DNA of 64,000 bases from Coriolopsis trogii (taxonomy: Eukaryota > Basidiomycota > Agaricomycetes > Polyporales > Polyporaceae). The notes under the pieces are model-generated. The model made no database searches. It was not told the origin of the DNA and worked only from the letters and a program-made list of their open reading frames with translations. Both the position numbers and the translations under genes were made by a program. Location of the stretch: contig JAHYIO010000005.1 of NCBI GenBank assembly GCA_020543525.1, positions 1,166,001-1,230,000 of the forward strand, read 5' to 3'. Below, in pieces: positions 45,711 to 55,888 of this stretch. Each line of letters starts with the position of its first letter. The first letter of the stretch is position 1.

Positions 45711-46174
45711 CGTGACTCGACGCATGACTCGCCCTCGAGACTTTGCGTCGAGTCATGCTCAGTATCAATCAGCTGATTGCGTCCGACTGTCGGGCAGAAC
45801 TTGGTTCATACTGCATTGAGAAGCTCTCGCTCTGAGGTAGGACAAAGGGAAGAGTCAGAGTCAAGAGGAGCGGCAGAGCCCTGCGCGGCATTCACACGCC
45901 TAACGGGCGTCTTTCCGCCTTTGCTCATAACCACCAACCTACTTCGCCAGACCAGGCAGGTTCGAAGTTGATAGGCATCTGCCTTGTCGCGCAGTACCAA
46001 TTTTTCTTCGAGGATCTTTCATTGTTTGCCTCCCCAGTGTACTAACAGGTAGGATACCCCCAAACCCCAGGAGCACAGATAATCGCAGAGTACCACACCT
46101 CAACCTTGAAGCATGTGAGTGCAATCGCTGTGACCGACGTATCAGCCCGTCAGACTCAACTCAATGCCCATAGA
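45711..46174. other. intergenic region with palindrome next to the retrotransposon
   Basis: An 11-bp inverted repeat, TGACTCGACGC (45713-45723) and GCGTCGAGTCA (45745-45755), lies at the insertion point. Towards the right, GTGAGT at about 46115 and CCATAG at 46172 delimit a likely intron in the 5' UTR of the next gene. Confidence 0.5.
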
Positions 46175-47293
46175 ATGTCCTCCTTGACTTCGAAAAGTCC
46201 GACATCGCACAGTCAGTCACGATCAGAGGCCACGAGCTCGAGCTCGCGGTCGACAAGCTCCTACGGCGAGGTTATAGAGAAATTCCGCCTTCGCTCTGAG
46301 ATCACAGAGGGCAATGGGGAGGTTCATTCCTCGCCGGTGCAGTCTCTGCGCTCTCCTATCCTCCCTTCTTCGCCCATATCTCCTACCGCCGATCATGCGT
46401 TTGACCCCATCCGAGACCAGGTCGCGCACACCATCGTCCTCCGTGCCCTTCGCAAAGCGGAGGTCATAGACGGCACAAAGGTTGGCGTCGTCCTCACACT
46501 GCCCCACCACGAGGGAGAGGAGTTCCTCAGGGTCGTGGCCTCACGCCTGAAGCGGGCCATGCTCCCCAAACAAGACCCGTACCTCTTCCTCCTCGCGCTC
46601 CCCACCAAAGGCGTCAGCCCCATTCTCGTCTGCAGCTCATCCGAGGAGCTCTCGGAGCGCGCGGGCATGCTCGTCCAGCACAAGTTCCTCCAACGCGTCG
46701 AGCGACACGAGCTCCGCCACGGCCGCTGGGGTGCCCTCATCCGCGATCTCTGCAACACGACGTACGACGAGGCCGCGTTCTGGGACGCCGTGCGCAAGGC
46801 CGCACGAAGGCCGATCGACCCGCTCATCCCCCCGCCGGGCTCGCGCAGCATCGCTCAGATCCTCGACCACGCTCGCGCACGGCTGCAGCGCATCACGCCC
46901 CGGCAGGCGTACGAGGAGCTGCAGGACACGACCGCGCCTTGGCCCGTCGTCCTCGTCGACATCCGCCCCGAGGCACAGCGGAAGGCGTTTGGGGAGATCG
47001 CCGGCGCGCTCGTCGTCGAACGGAACGTGCTGGAGTGGAGGTTCGACCCACGTTGCGCCTATCGCCTCCCCATCGCGGATAGATATGACCTCAGGGTGGT
47101 CATCTTTTGTCAGGAGAGCTACACATCGTCGCTCGCTGCGGCTTCTCTGCATGACTTGGGCATGTTAAACGCGACGGATATGATTGGAGGGTATGCGGCA
47201 TGGAAAGATGCGGGGTTACCTGACGAAGTCGAGGTGTCTTCTACCGCTCCCCCTTCAGAAGGTCGTAACTCTGTTCCGGTGGAGGAGTACTGA
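46175..47293 (+). CDS. rhodanese-domain protein
   Basis: About 372 residues from ATG 46175 (MSSLTSKSPTSHSQSR), just after a probable 5' UTR intron. The C-terminal third is a rhodanese fold: TPRQAYEELQ, VVLVDIRPEAQRKAFGEIAG, LEWRFDP, then VVIFCQESYTSSLAAASLHD with the candidate catalytic Cys at the start of the active-site loop, and MIGGYAAWKDAGLP. Such domains transfer sulfur or bind related oxyanions. The N-terminal part holds a Ser-rich leader and a block (TKVGVVLTLPHHEGEEFLRV, PILVCSSSEELSERAGMLVQ) that I cannot assign, so the protein may be a two-domain fusion. Cytosolic by appearance, with no signal peptide. The physiological substrate is unknown. Ends EEY with TGA at 47291-47293. Confidence 0.75.
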   Translation: MSSLTSKSPTSHSQSRSEATSSSSRSTSSYGEVIEKFRLRSEITEGNGEVHSSPVQSLRSPILPSSPISPTADHAFDPIRDQVAHTIVLRALRKAEVIDGTKVGVVLTLPHHEGEEFLRVVASRLKRAMLPKQDPYLFLLALPTKGVSPILVCSSSEELSERAGMLVQHKFLQRVERHELRHGRWGALIRDLCNTTYDEAAFWDAVRKAARRPIDPLIPPPGSRSIAQILDHARARLQRITPRQAYEELQDTTAPWPVVLVDIRPEAQRKAFGEIAGALVVERNVLEWRFDPRCAYRLPIADRYDLRVVIFCQESYTSSLAAASLHDLGMLNATDMIGGYAAWKDAGLPDEVEVSSTAPPSEGRNSVPVEEY

Positions 47294-47501
47294 TACCTAC
47301 CAGCAGCCGAATTGAACTGAATCTTACACATGTCATCGAATCGTCGCGCGTCCTGGGTACAAGCCGGTACTGATCTCTTGCATTTAGGTAGAGGATTGTA
47401 GAACATCCAACAGGTCTTGATGTATATCGTCTCGATGCACACGCAACGCCAATTCGGGTTGGAGTACATAGCAAGCATGTAAGTACAGCTCGAATGGACA
47501 A
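47294..47501. other. convergent 3' region
   Basis: 208 bp between the ends of the rhodanese and NOC1 genes; both terminators must lie here. Confidence 0.5.
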
Positions 47502-50500
47502 TTAGATATTGTCCTCGGGTCCGTCCTCGATGAGCTTCGCATAATCCTCGTAACTCGCGAACGTTGGTAGCGAGCGCAGCTTCTTACGCTGCGCTTTCTT
47601 GCCCCCATCCTCGTCGCGTTTCCGCTTGCCCTTCTGTGTCTGCGTCTCAGGTGAGATGCCACCCCACTCTTCGTCTGCACCGGCTCCCTCGTCCTCGCTT
47701 GCCTCGGATCCATCGTAGTCGATGAGACCCATGGGGACGTCCGCGTCCAGTGGAAGGAGATCTTCCGCATCTGAGCCCTCCACCAGTGACAACGTGTCGT
47801 CGTCCTCCTCGTCGTCTCGCACGTCGTCAGACGCCGCTTCCTCATCTCCATCCTCGTCTGCTTGTTCTATAGAGGAGAGATCTTCGAGGTCGGATGGTAC
47901 CTCATCGCTCTCGTCGCTATCCTCCATGAGATCCGCGTCGTCTTGGAGTTCAGACGGCATAGTGGCCTTCATTGCCTGCCACAGTCGAGGAAAGTCAGAC
48001 GAAAGATAGCTATCATCAATGCTCGACTTCGCTTACCCTCCATATCTCCGCCTCCTCCGCATCGCTGTCTTCGTCTTCTTCGTCGTCTTCCGCAGGTGCA
48101 GCTCCCTGAAGTTTACTATCAAGGTCGAACCCACCGTCCTCACTGTCGCTGTCGCCCCCGTCGCCTGCAGCTTCAGCTCCTTCGTCTTCACTCTCCTCAG
48201 CCTCCCCACGGCCCGCAGATCCGGCATCCGACTCGTCATCATCGTCCGACACGCCCCCCTCGTCACCGTCCGAGTCGGACGCGGCGCCCTTGCCCTTTCG
48301 CTTCGCGACCTTGGCCGCCTTCTGCCTCTCCTTCTCGTTCTTCCTCACAAAGTACGCGTGAAAGAAGGCCTCGTCGACAGGCACGTCCTCCGCCCTGCGC
48401 TTCCAGAACCGTTCATCGTTCACGGGTACGCCGAGCCCGGCCGTGGCCTCGCCCTTCACGAGCGTCACGCCGTGCGCCATAGTCGCGCTCTCGACAGAGG
48501 GCTGCATTGCGGAGGAGCCTTTGGGCTTGGGCTTCTTGGGGTTCTTGAACACGAACCGGTCGAGGAAGTGCGAGAGCGTGTTGAGGGAGAGATCCGGAGT
48601 ACCGGTGATCGGGGCAGAAGTGAACAGCTGGCGGGCGTGCAAAGCGATGGTAGGGTGGTAATGATGAAGCAAGGGCAGCTGTAGCAATGAGGTCAAGTCT
48701 ATTGCCTGATATGAATGTGATGCCCATAGAGACTCACAAGTTCGTACATGGGCGTGGAGAACGCATGAGCGTACTGGGGGTCTCGTTTGCGGGGATCATA
48801 AGATGGTGCATCCGGTGGAGGTGCGGCTTTTGACTTGCCACTGTGAAGGAGCTGTTTGAGAGCAGGAGTCGTGCTGAAGAGCTCTCCAAGGAGGTACAAT
48901 CCGCCGGCGACGAACTCGATTGCCCCACCAGGACCGACGCCGCTGGCAAGAACCTGGACGAACCGGCGTACAAACGCAGCGACGCGAGCTGAATCGTGGT
49001 CGGCCTTGAGAGCCTTGAAGACTAGATTAAGGTATAGTGCTTGCTTGTTTGTTGTGCTTAAGCGTGGGTCCGTCAATGATGCATAGAGCGTGCGGTAGAA
49101 ACGATCTCGGAGAGATACGGAGAAGGCGGAGGTCGACGATGCTTTTGAGGTAGACGCGGAGGTAGGAGGTGCGGACAATGTGGTAGATATTTGGAGGATA
49201 AGGGTAAGTGCCTGGAGGGAAATGTTGAAAGTCGACGTGTGAGTGATACGGAAGAGAGTGTCAATGTGTTTTTGCAGCCTGCGAAGTGCATCAGTTCGGA
49301 TTGTCTACATAAATGCGACAGGTCAACGTACACGGCGGAGCTATCAGAGTTGAGGTGCATCTGCGCGAAGGGCAAGGCTCGGTTGACACCAGTGAGTATG
49401 GCCCCGATGAGTCGCGACGAGGAATCTTCGACCTCCGCGAAACCTGCCTCGCCTTTGATCTCCTTCCTTTTCTGCTTCTTCTTCGGGTGATCCTTACCCT
49501 TACCCTTACCCTTACCCTTGACCTTCGCATCTTGAGTTTGCGGAACGTCCTCAGTCTCGCTCCCGTCCTCCTCGTCATGTTTGGACCCAAGGATCTCCTC
49601 GAACATCTCAAAGTACATATCGACAAGTGTCCGCGCGACGGTGCGATCCGCGGTCGAAGGCGTCAAGACGATCTGGTTCAGCGTGACAGACGCATAGTAC
49701 CATGCATGTGAGTTCCAGCGCGCCTGTGCGCCGTCTGCAGGCTTCTCCTTGGGCTTGGATTTCTCCTTTGATGGCGAATCATCAGAGAAGCGGACATGCG
49801 TAGCTTTGGGAGCCTCCGCGCTCGCGGGGGTAGCTTGGGCAGCGGTAGAGGCGGGGAGACGGAAGACGAGGGCGCGGACTTCACGCACGATGACACCCTT
49901 CATGGCTGGATGCGCCTGGAGGACTTGGAGGAGGTGGTACGATGCGCGCGAGCACACCGACTTCTCTGTGTCTCCCTGGAGGCTGATGAGGAGGGGTATG
50001 AAAATACGAGAAGAGGGAAGCGACGCACGAGCTTGTTCACCAGAAGACGGAGGAGGTTCTGCTCCTGCTCGGGCTGAGCGCGAAGTAGGGTAGCGAGAAA
50101 GGCGAGGGTTTGTGTACGGACATATGTGAGGGGATCGAGGGAAAAGGTCTCAAGAATCTGGAGGATGGAGAAGAAATACTTTTTGAGCCAGTCCTCAAAG
50201 TACCAGATGAGGAGGTGGGCATCTGTGACGTCTGGATGAAGTAGAGGTTGGTCTCGGAAGTATCTGCAATGGGAGTAGAAAAAGAGAAGATATGAGCGGC
50301 AGGGAAAACTGAAGGAGAGGACGATGCACACTTGAGTTTTCTGCCTGGACCACCACCGCCGACCCACCAGTCGACAACGCATCTGACAGCCTTGAGACCC
50401 TCGTCCCTGCCGCCCTTCGCGCGGCCGCGCTGGGCCATTGTCCGGAGACTGTCGAGGGCAGCGGTGTTGTGGACTGGACTAGCCTGGACGAGAAGCGTGA

Positions 50501-50741
50501 GGGCACTCAGCCGGTCAGAAAGGGTACCGGTGGATAAGATGGTCTTGAGGAAATGCGCATCGGACGCGCTCTGGGTTGCAGACGAGGAAGAGTACTTGGC
50601 CGCATCGGCGGAAAGCAAGGAGGAAGCACGCTCGGTGAGGGTCGACAGTTGGGATGCGGACGGTTGTGGGATGTCCGACTTTGAGGGCAGAGCGGGCACA
50701 ATGTCGTACCATGACGGCGAAGGCGTACAGACGTACCCCAT
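47502..50741 (-). CDS. MAK21: NOC1/MAK21 (CEBPZ), CCAAT-box-binding-factor family ribosome biogenesis protein
   Basis: Nucleolar HEAT-repeat protein that with NOC2 escorts early 60S pre-ribosomes. ATG taken at 50741 (MGYVCTPSPSWYDIVPALPS); an upstream exon cannot be excluded. Landmarks on the minus strand: LKAVRCVVDWWVGGG, HLLIWYFEDWLKKYFFSILQ, SLDPLTYVRTQTLAFLATLL, NSHAWYYASVTLNQIVL, RLIGAILTGVNRALPFAQMH, FYRTLYASLTDPRLSTTNKQ with ALYLNLVFKALKAD, DPRKRDPQYAHAFSTPMYEL, LLHHYHPTIALHARQLFTSA (the CBF domain core) and FLDRFVFKNPKKPKPKG. A Lys-rich stretch KGKGKGKGK lies at about 49500. The C-terminus is highly acidic, ends EDNI, and is spliced as EIWRAMKATMPSELQDDADL. Multiple short introns. Downstream of glycogen synthase on the same strand. 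Confidence 0.9.
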
Positions 50742-51035
50742 CTTCACCACCTGTCCAGACCGACACCGACAACGAGCAGCGAGTGGTGAGGAGATGAGAG
50801 AGACCGGGCGCGCTCTCAGCCACTCGCCCAAAATTCCTCGATGAGCGCTTACTCGCCGACTTTACGCAAGCTGTGGACACTGGATGGTTTCTCGTCTACT
50901 CTCGAGTGTTATATACATACAGTCGCACAACATCGTCTACCTTTCCCTCCTCCGCCTTTTCTTCAAGATGAGATTCGTACCAGTCCGTCGTCAGAAGCCA
51001 TCCATTCGTTACACTCTGTCAAGCGCCTGGCCTGC

Positions 51036-53946
51036 TCAATGCCCATTCACCCCGTTCACCTGCGACTCGTTCACGTTGCTCAGCGCCGCGTCTGCCTTCT
51101 GCAAGTCGCCCTCGCTCAAGCTATTGAACCGGCCTCCGCCCGGCGTGCTCGCTCCAGACATGACCGAGTTCGTCCGCGAGCGCACCTTCATGACCAGCGG
51201 GAACGGATAGCCTTCTTCCTCCTCTTCCTGCGACACCGGCCACTGGCCACGGTAGTCGCTTGTGCTGAGCCCCTGCATCTATCGTAGCAAGTGCCAGTCA
51301 GTCCAGTCGAGGCGACATGGAAACGAAGACTCTTACCTCCTCTGTGAGCGTCCCGAGGTCTCCAGGCGTGGCGATCCCGGACATCCTGAACCGCGGGCTC
51401 GCAGGCACACTGATCGGAAGTGTCATCCTCTCCATGCCAAAGTCGAATTCCTCCTCCCCTTCTCCACCAGCGCCGTAGAAGGCGTCGGGGTACGCCCGAC
51501 GAAGCGCGAGCTGCCGCGCCTTCGAGTACTCGATCCCAAGATTCTTCCAGTCAAGCAACGGGCTGAGTCGCTCCACACGGTTCCTCTGGTTGATCCGCTG
51601 CCGGCGCGTCTTCGCACAGAACGTGAACATGTGGTCCGTCAGTTGGTTGACAGAGTCCTCGACCGACTGCGACCGACGGTCCACGATGTAACATCCTTCG
51701 TCCTGTGGACGCTCAATCAAGTCTTGCATGAAGCACCCGAATCCTGACAAGTTTGTGGTCACGGAGGGGATTCCCATCTGCGAGGTGGCTTGAGGCGACT
51801 ACATCCATATGGTGTAAAATCAATACTCACCACCGTGCATTCCGCGGGAGTGTATCCCCAAGGCTCGTAGTAACTCGGGAAGACGCCGAGATGGCATCCA
51901 CGCACAAACTCCTCGTAGTCCATGCCAAGAATCGGGTTGTTGCTGTTCAGGAAGTCGGGGTGGAACACGACCTTTACGCGATCGCTCGAGTTGTTGAAGA
52001 GCTGAACACGACGAATCTGGTTCAAGATCGGGTCGTTGTGGTCGTCAGCCATGTTGTGCGTCGTTACTGGTGGAAGTGCGTTGCGCTTCAGGGCAAAGAT
52101 GCGTCGCTTCAGCAGGACTCTGTCTTCGTCAGATAGGAGATCCTCTGCGGTAGGCAACGCAGCGCTCTCGCTACGTTACAGTTAGTCGGGAAATTCAGCG
52201 GGGAACAATCTGCCGTACCCATTAGAACTCATGGCGTGCTCGAACAGTCGTGCACCGATGCGATTCTGGATCTCCGTCACCGTATCCCGCAACTGCTTTG
52301 TGACTGCTTGACCTTTAAGCGCATCAATCGTGTACGAGTGTGTGGCAGCAGGCATAATAATGAATGCGACGACCGTGGTCTTCGAGCCCGATTTCTTCAG
52401 GCGGTAGTTGAGGCCTAAATGTCATCAGTAAGCGCCCTAGTCCATGAAAAAGATAATGCAGTGCTTACGTGCAAGAGACTCGATGAACATGTCCACACCC
52501 TTGTTCCGATACTCATACCGACCAGCCGTAAACATCTACAACGAGATCAGCATACACATGTCGCCTGGAGCAGAGAGAACATACGTAGAGGGTGTTGTCG
52601 AGGTCGAAGTCGTAATGACCGTAGAAATGACCACGAACAAAGTCGTTGATCTTCGCCTTGGCGGTCGAATGCAGATTCTGGAACTCGTGCATCGCCTGGA
52701 ATTTGACGACGTTCAGACCATTGGGGAGAACCCCATCCGGTTTGCGCTTGAGCAAATGCTCGCTCTCGTAGGCTGTAATATGAGATACGGTAGTGAAAAC
52801 GTCGGCACAGTGGGCGGAGGACCGTTCGATGCAATATCTGTGGTAGATACCGCGCTTGCCCGCTTCGTGGTCGACATCGAAATACTGGAGATTGTTGTAG
52901 AAGTCAACGGAACCCGCGCAGAGATAGCGACCAAGAAGGGTCGCGTGTGTAGTGAACACAGTGGTGACGTCGACATGGCGTTTGCGACAAAGAGGGATCG
53001 CGAGACCAGCTTGCCACTCGTGGAAGTGAGCTATTACGGCCTTGTCCAATTGGCGGGCCACGTACTACGAAAAGTGGAGACGTCAGTCAAACTGGAGCCA
53101 ATGTGTACGTACGAGAAGGCGAGAAGCGGTAGGCGGGCGTCGGCATATCTCTCCGCGCTCAAACTCTAGGGCTGGGGCGACAGGGCGCGAGAACAGGAAG
53201 ATGTTCACGTGCGCGTCCCGTGCGGGAATAGAGACTAAGAGGCGCAGTGATCGAACGATTTCTCTCGTAGGTATGAGGAGCATGTGGACAGAGGAGGAGA
53301 AAATGGCAAGACCCCGTCGCCATATATGAGAGGGAAGTCGCGTCTGTGGCGGGATTGCCGCGCCAAGAAGAAAACGAAGAGGAAGATCCGGCGAGCGTTG
53401 CAACAACAACCAACGCGTACGTACGCGCATATATCCCATACAAACAAGGAGAGACCAGTTGCGATCTCAAAGAGAGACGAGGAAGTCGGGGATATGACGC
53501 ACCTCGCCAAGGAACCACGCGACGATGTAGCCGAAAACGATGGTCTCATTGGTTTCATGGTCGTTCGGAGGAGTGGGGATGCCTGCGAGGTTCCAGAGAT
53601 CACCCTTCCACTCGTCTAGACGAGAGTACTGGCTGCCGGTATCGAAGAGAAGGACGTTGGGTGCACCCTCGATGAGCCAACGGCCGTATAGGATCTTGCA
53701 GCCGGCTTGACGCATAGTGTCAAGGGTTGCAGCAAGATGGGGGTCTGTGGGCTCCTGGGCCTCGACTTCCATGGGGGCCGTCTTGTAGGAGAGAGGGCCA
53801 ATGAGTGTATAACGGTCGCCATATTCCTGAACAGTGACGGGGACTTTGGTCTTGATGACGGTGTAGATACCGCCGACCTTGTTGGCGACTTCCCAGGCGC
53901 ACTCGAAGAGGATGGGGTTGCGGACGTCGCGCTTGACTTCTGTCAT
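51036..53946 (-). CDS. GSY1: glycogen synthase (GT3 family)
   Basis: Transfers glucose from UDP-glucose to glycogen. ATG at 53946: [20 protein letters not shown], then [18 protein letters not shown] with the UDP-glucose-binding KVGGIYTV. Then [145 protein letters not shown] with [20 protein letters not shown] (C-terminal Glu and donor-binding region) and [16 protein letters not shown]. The Ser-rich C-terminus ([16 protein letters not shown]) resembles the phosphorylated regulatory tail of the yeast enzyme. Stop TGA at 51038-51036. Intron 1 (53502-53065) is 438 nt, unusually long here. Confidence 0.95.
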
Positions 53947-54350
53947 CTGGAGCTGCGAGATGCGATAGTGGTCGGCGGGTGAGGTGGGAGAAGGTAATCG
54001 AGTGGTAGTCCGAGGAGGGGATGGGGAGTGGAACGAGGAGGAGGAGGAGCTCAAAGCTTGGAGGAGCGCGGGGAAATCAAGGGACAAGTCCAGAAACGCA
54101 GACGTCATCCCCCAACCCCGGCCCGCCCTAGCCTTTCCAGGCATCCCTCCGTCGACATACATCGCGACATAACCCGCACACAGTCTCGACGATCCTCCGT
54201 CCATCCGGATCGTCGCTTGCCAGCAGATCCTCATTATTCCGCAGATTGTGCTAGAATTTACGCTAAGTCTCGCCTTGTCTTGTCAAACGTGCCTCGGCCC
54301 TCTCTTCCTCCGCCCTCGTCCCTTCCGAGGCCGGGCCCTCCCTCCGAACG
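53947..54350. other. upstream region of glycogen synthase, 3' side of ARG3
   Basis: 404 bp. The minus-strand sequence just before the GSY1 ATG is CT-rich and open in frame but lacks family similarity, so it is read as 5' UTR and promoter. Confidence 0.5.
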
Positions 54351-55683
54351 TTAGTCCGCCTTCGTCCTCTCCCGGTCCATGAGATCCCACTTCCCGAACA
54401 GCAGACTGTTCCGCCAGACAAGATCAGCCCTATTCTCATCCGTATCAGTGGGAACACTCACTCAAACATCGCCATGATCGTCCATTTCCGGTTGTCCGAC
54501 TCAGGGAATACCAGCGATCGCGGTCCGTAGAACACCTAAGAATCATGCAACGCACATGTCAGATCAGACACTATCAGCACCTCCACGTCGAACGCTGGCC
54601 GTACCTCGTCGTCGACCTCATCCTGCTTGCGCGGCAGACAGTGCATGAACTTCCAGTCCGGGTTCGCTCCGCCTTCCTTGCACAACGCTTCCGTCACCTT
54701 GTATCCCTGGAAGTCCTTGAGCCGCTGCTCTTTTTCAGCTTCTTGCCCCATCGATATCCTGTGTTCGCTCAGTATATCTCCTGCGCTCTCGACCACGTCC
54801 GAGCATACCATGTATCTGTCACCACCAAGTCTGCTCCATGCACGGCTTCCCGGGGGTCCTTCGTCAGCAGGATGTTCTTGTCACATTCCAGTTCGACCAC
54901 ACGGTCCCAAACCGGCTTTGGAGGTCGGTATTTGTCGTTTTCGGGACACGCAACCCGAAGCTTGTGTCCCAATCGCGGATATGTCACGAGCATGTCGTGT
55001 AACACGTTCGCAGAGTCCCCGACATATGCCACCGTCAGTGGCCGGACGGGGGTCAACTGGTGATACCGTTGTGAATATTGCTCCTGCTCGAATAGAGGTG
55101 CCGGGACAGAGGAGTCGAACAGGTGCGCGTACTCGTTCAGTGTGAGTAGGTCAGCAAGAACCTGGGTCGGATGCCAAAGCGAGGAGAGTGCATTCAGCAC
55201 CGGCACAGGGGAGTACTTCGCGAGCTCCTAGATGACCAAATTCATGCGTTGAGACGGGTACGAAGAGCAGAAGGACGAGATGCACACCTCTATTTCTTCG
55301 TGATCTCCAACACGGGCAAAAATGCCTTGACACATTCCTCCAATGACGCGTGCAGAGTCGCGCACTGTCTCGTTCACTCCAAGTTGAATGTCGTCCCTTC
55401 CAAGGAAGAGTGTTTGACCACCGAGAAGGAGAGCTGCTGTCTCGGCGGAAAGGCGCGTTCGCGTGCTGCGTTTCGAGAAGAGAAGAGCAATGGACTTGTT
55501 GAACAGAGACTGGGACGGCATGCGTAGCTTTGCTGTGGAGACCTTGCCATTGCCCATGCGGATCTGGGGAGCGAGCCATGGGAGTGAGGTGCGCTTGAGG
55601 TGGTAGGAGTGTGCGAGGATGCGCTGGATCTGGCCGGGGCTGAGGTCGGCCAGAGTCATCAAATGGGGAACCTTGGAAGCCAT
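54351..55683 (-). CDS. ARG3: ornithine carbamoyltransferase
   Basis: Makes citrulline from ornithine and carbamoyl phosphate in arginine synthesis. ATG at 55683: [20 protein letters not shown]. Carbamoyl-phosphate site [13 protein letters not shown], then [59 protein letters not shown] (HPTQ), [25 protein letters not shown], and the ornithine-binding [20 protein letters not shown]-terminus [19 protein letters not shown] at 54353-54351. Four short introns separate these blocks. From this ATG there is no mitochondrial presequence, yet the frame stays open for 38 codons upstream without an ATG. The gene is divergent from CLF1, 205 bp between starts. Confidence 0.94.
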
Positions 55684-55888
55684 CACCGTGCTTCTCTGGG
55701 CGGGGCAAGAGGAGTAGAAAGAAACGTCGCAGGTGGTCAGGATACAATGGCTCGTGGCAAGAAGAGACCCAGACAAAGTCTCAGAGTCAGAGTCGACTCA
55801 GTCGAGGTGAGCGACGCGTAGCCCTAACCCTAGACATGCTCTCCAACTTCCCGCTCGACCGCCACTCTCTCTGCCACCAACGCTCACC
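55684..55888. promoter_or_regulatory. bidirectional promoter ARG3 / CLF1 with telobox
   Basis: 205 bp between divergent ATGs. Contains CCCTAACCCTAG at about 55822-55833, a telobox-like motif. A 24-codon upstream ORF on the CLF1 strand (ATG 55747, TAG 55819-55821) encodes a basic peptide starting [10 protein letters not shown]. Confidence 0.5.

Noticed and set aside
46106..46174. N-terminal extension of the rhodanese protein from a TTG
   Set aside because: Not a usual eukaryotic start, and the segment looks like a 5' UTR intron with GT and AG ends.
49494..49520. Run of CCCTTA repeats resembling a telomere
   Set aside because: The unit is CCCTTA, not CCCTAA, and it encodes KGKGKGKG inside the NOC1 reading frame.
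55747..55821. ATG at 55747 as the CLF1 start
   Set aside because: Its frame stops after 24 codons, and the conserved N-terminus ([18 protein letters not shown]) begins at 55889.
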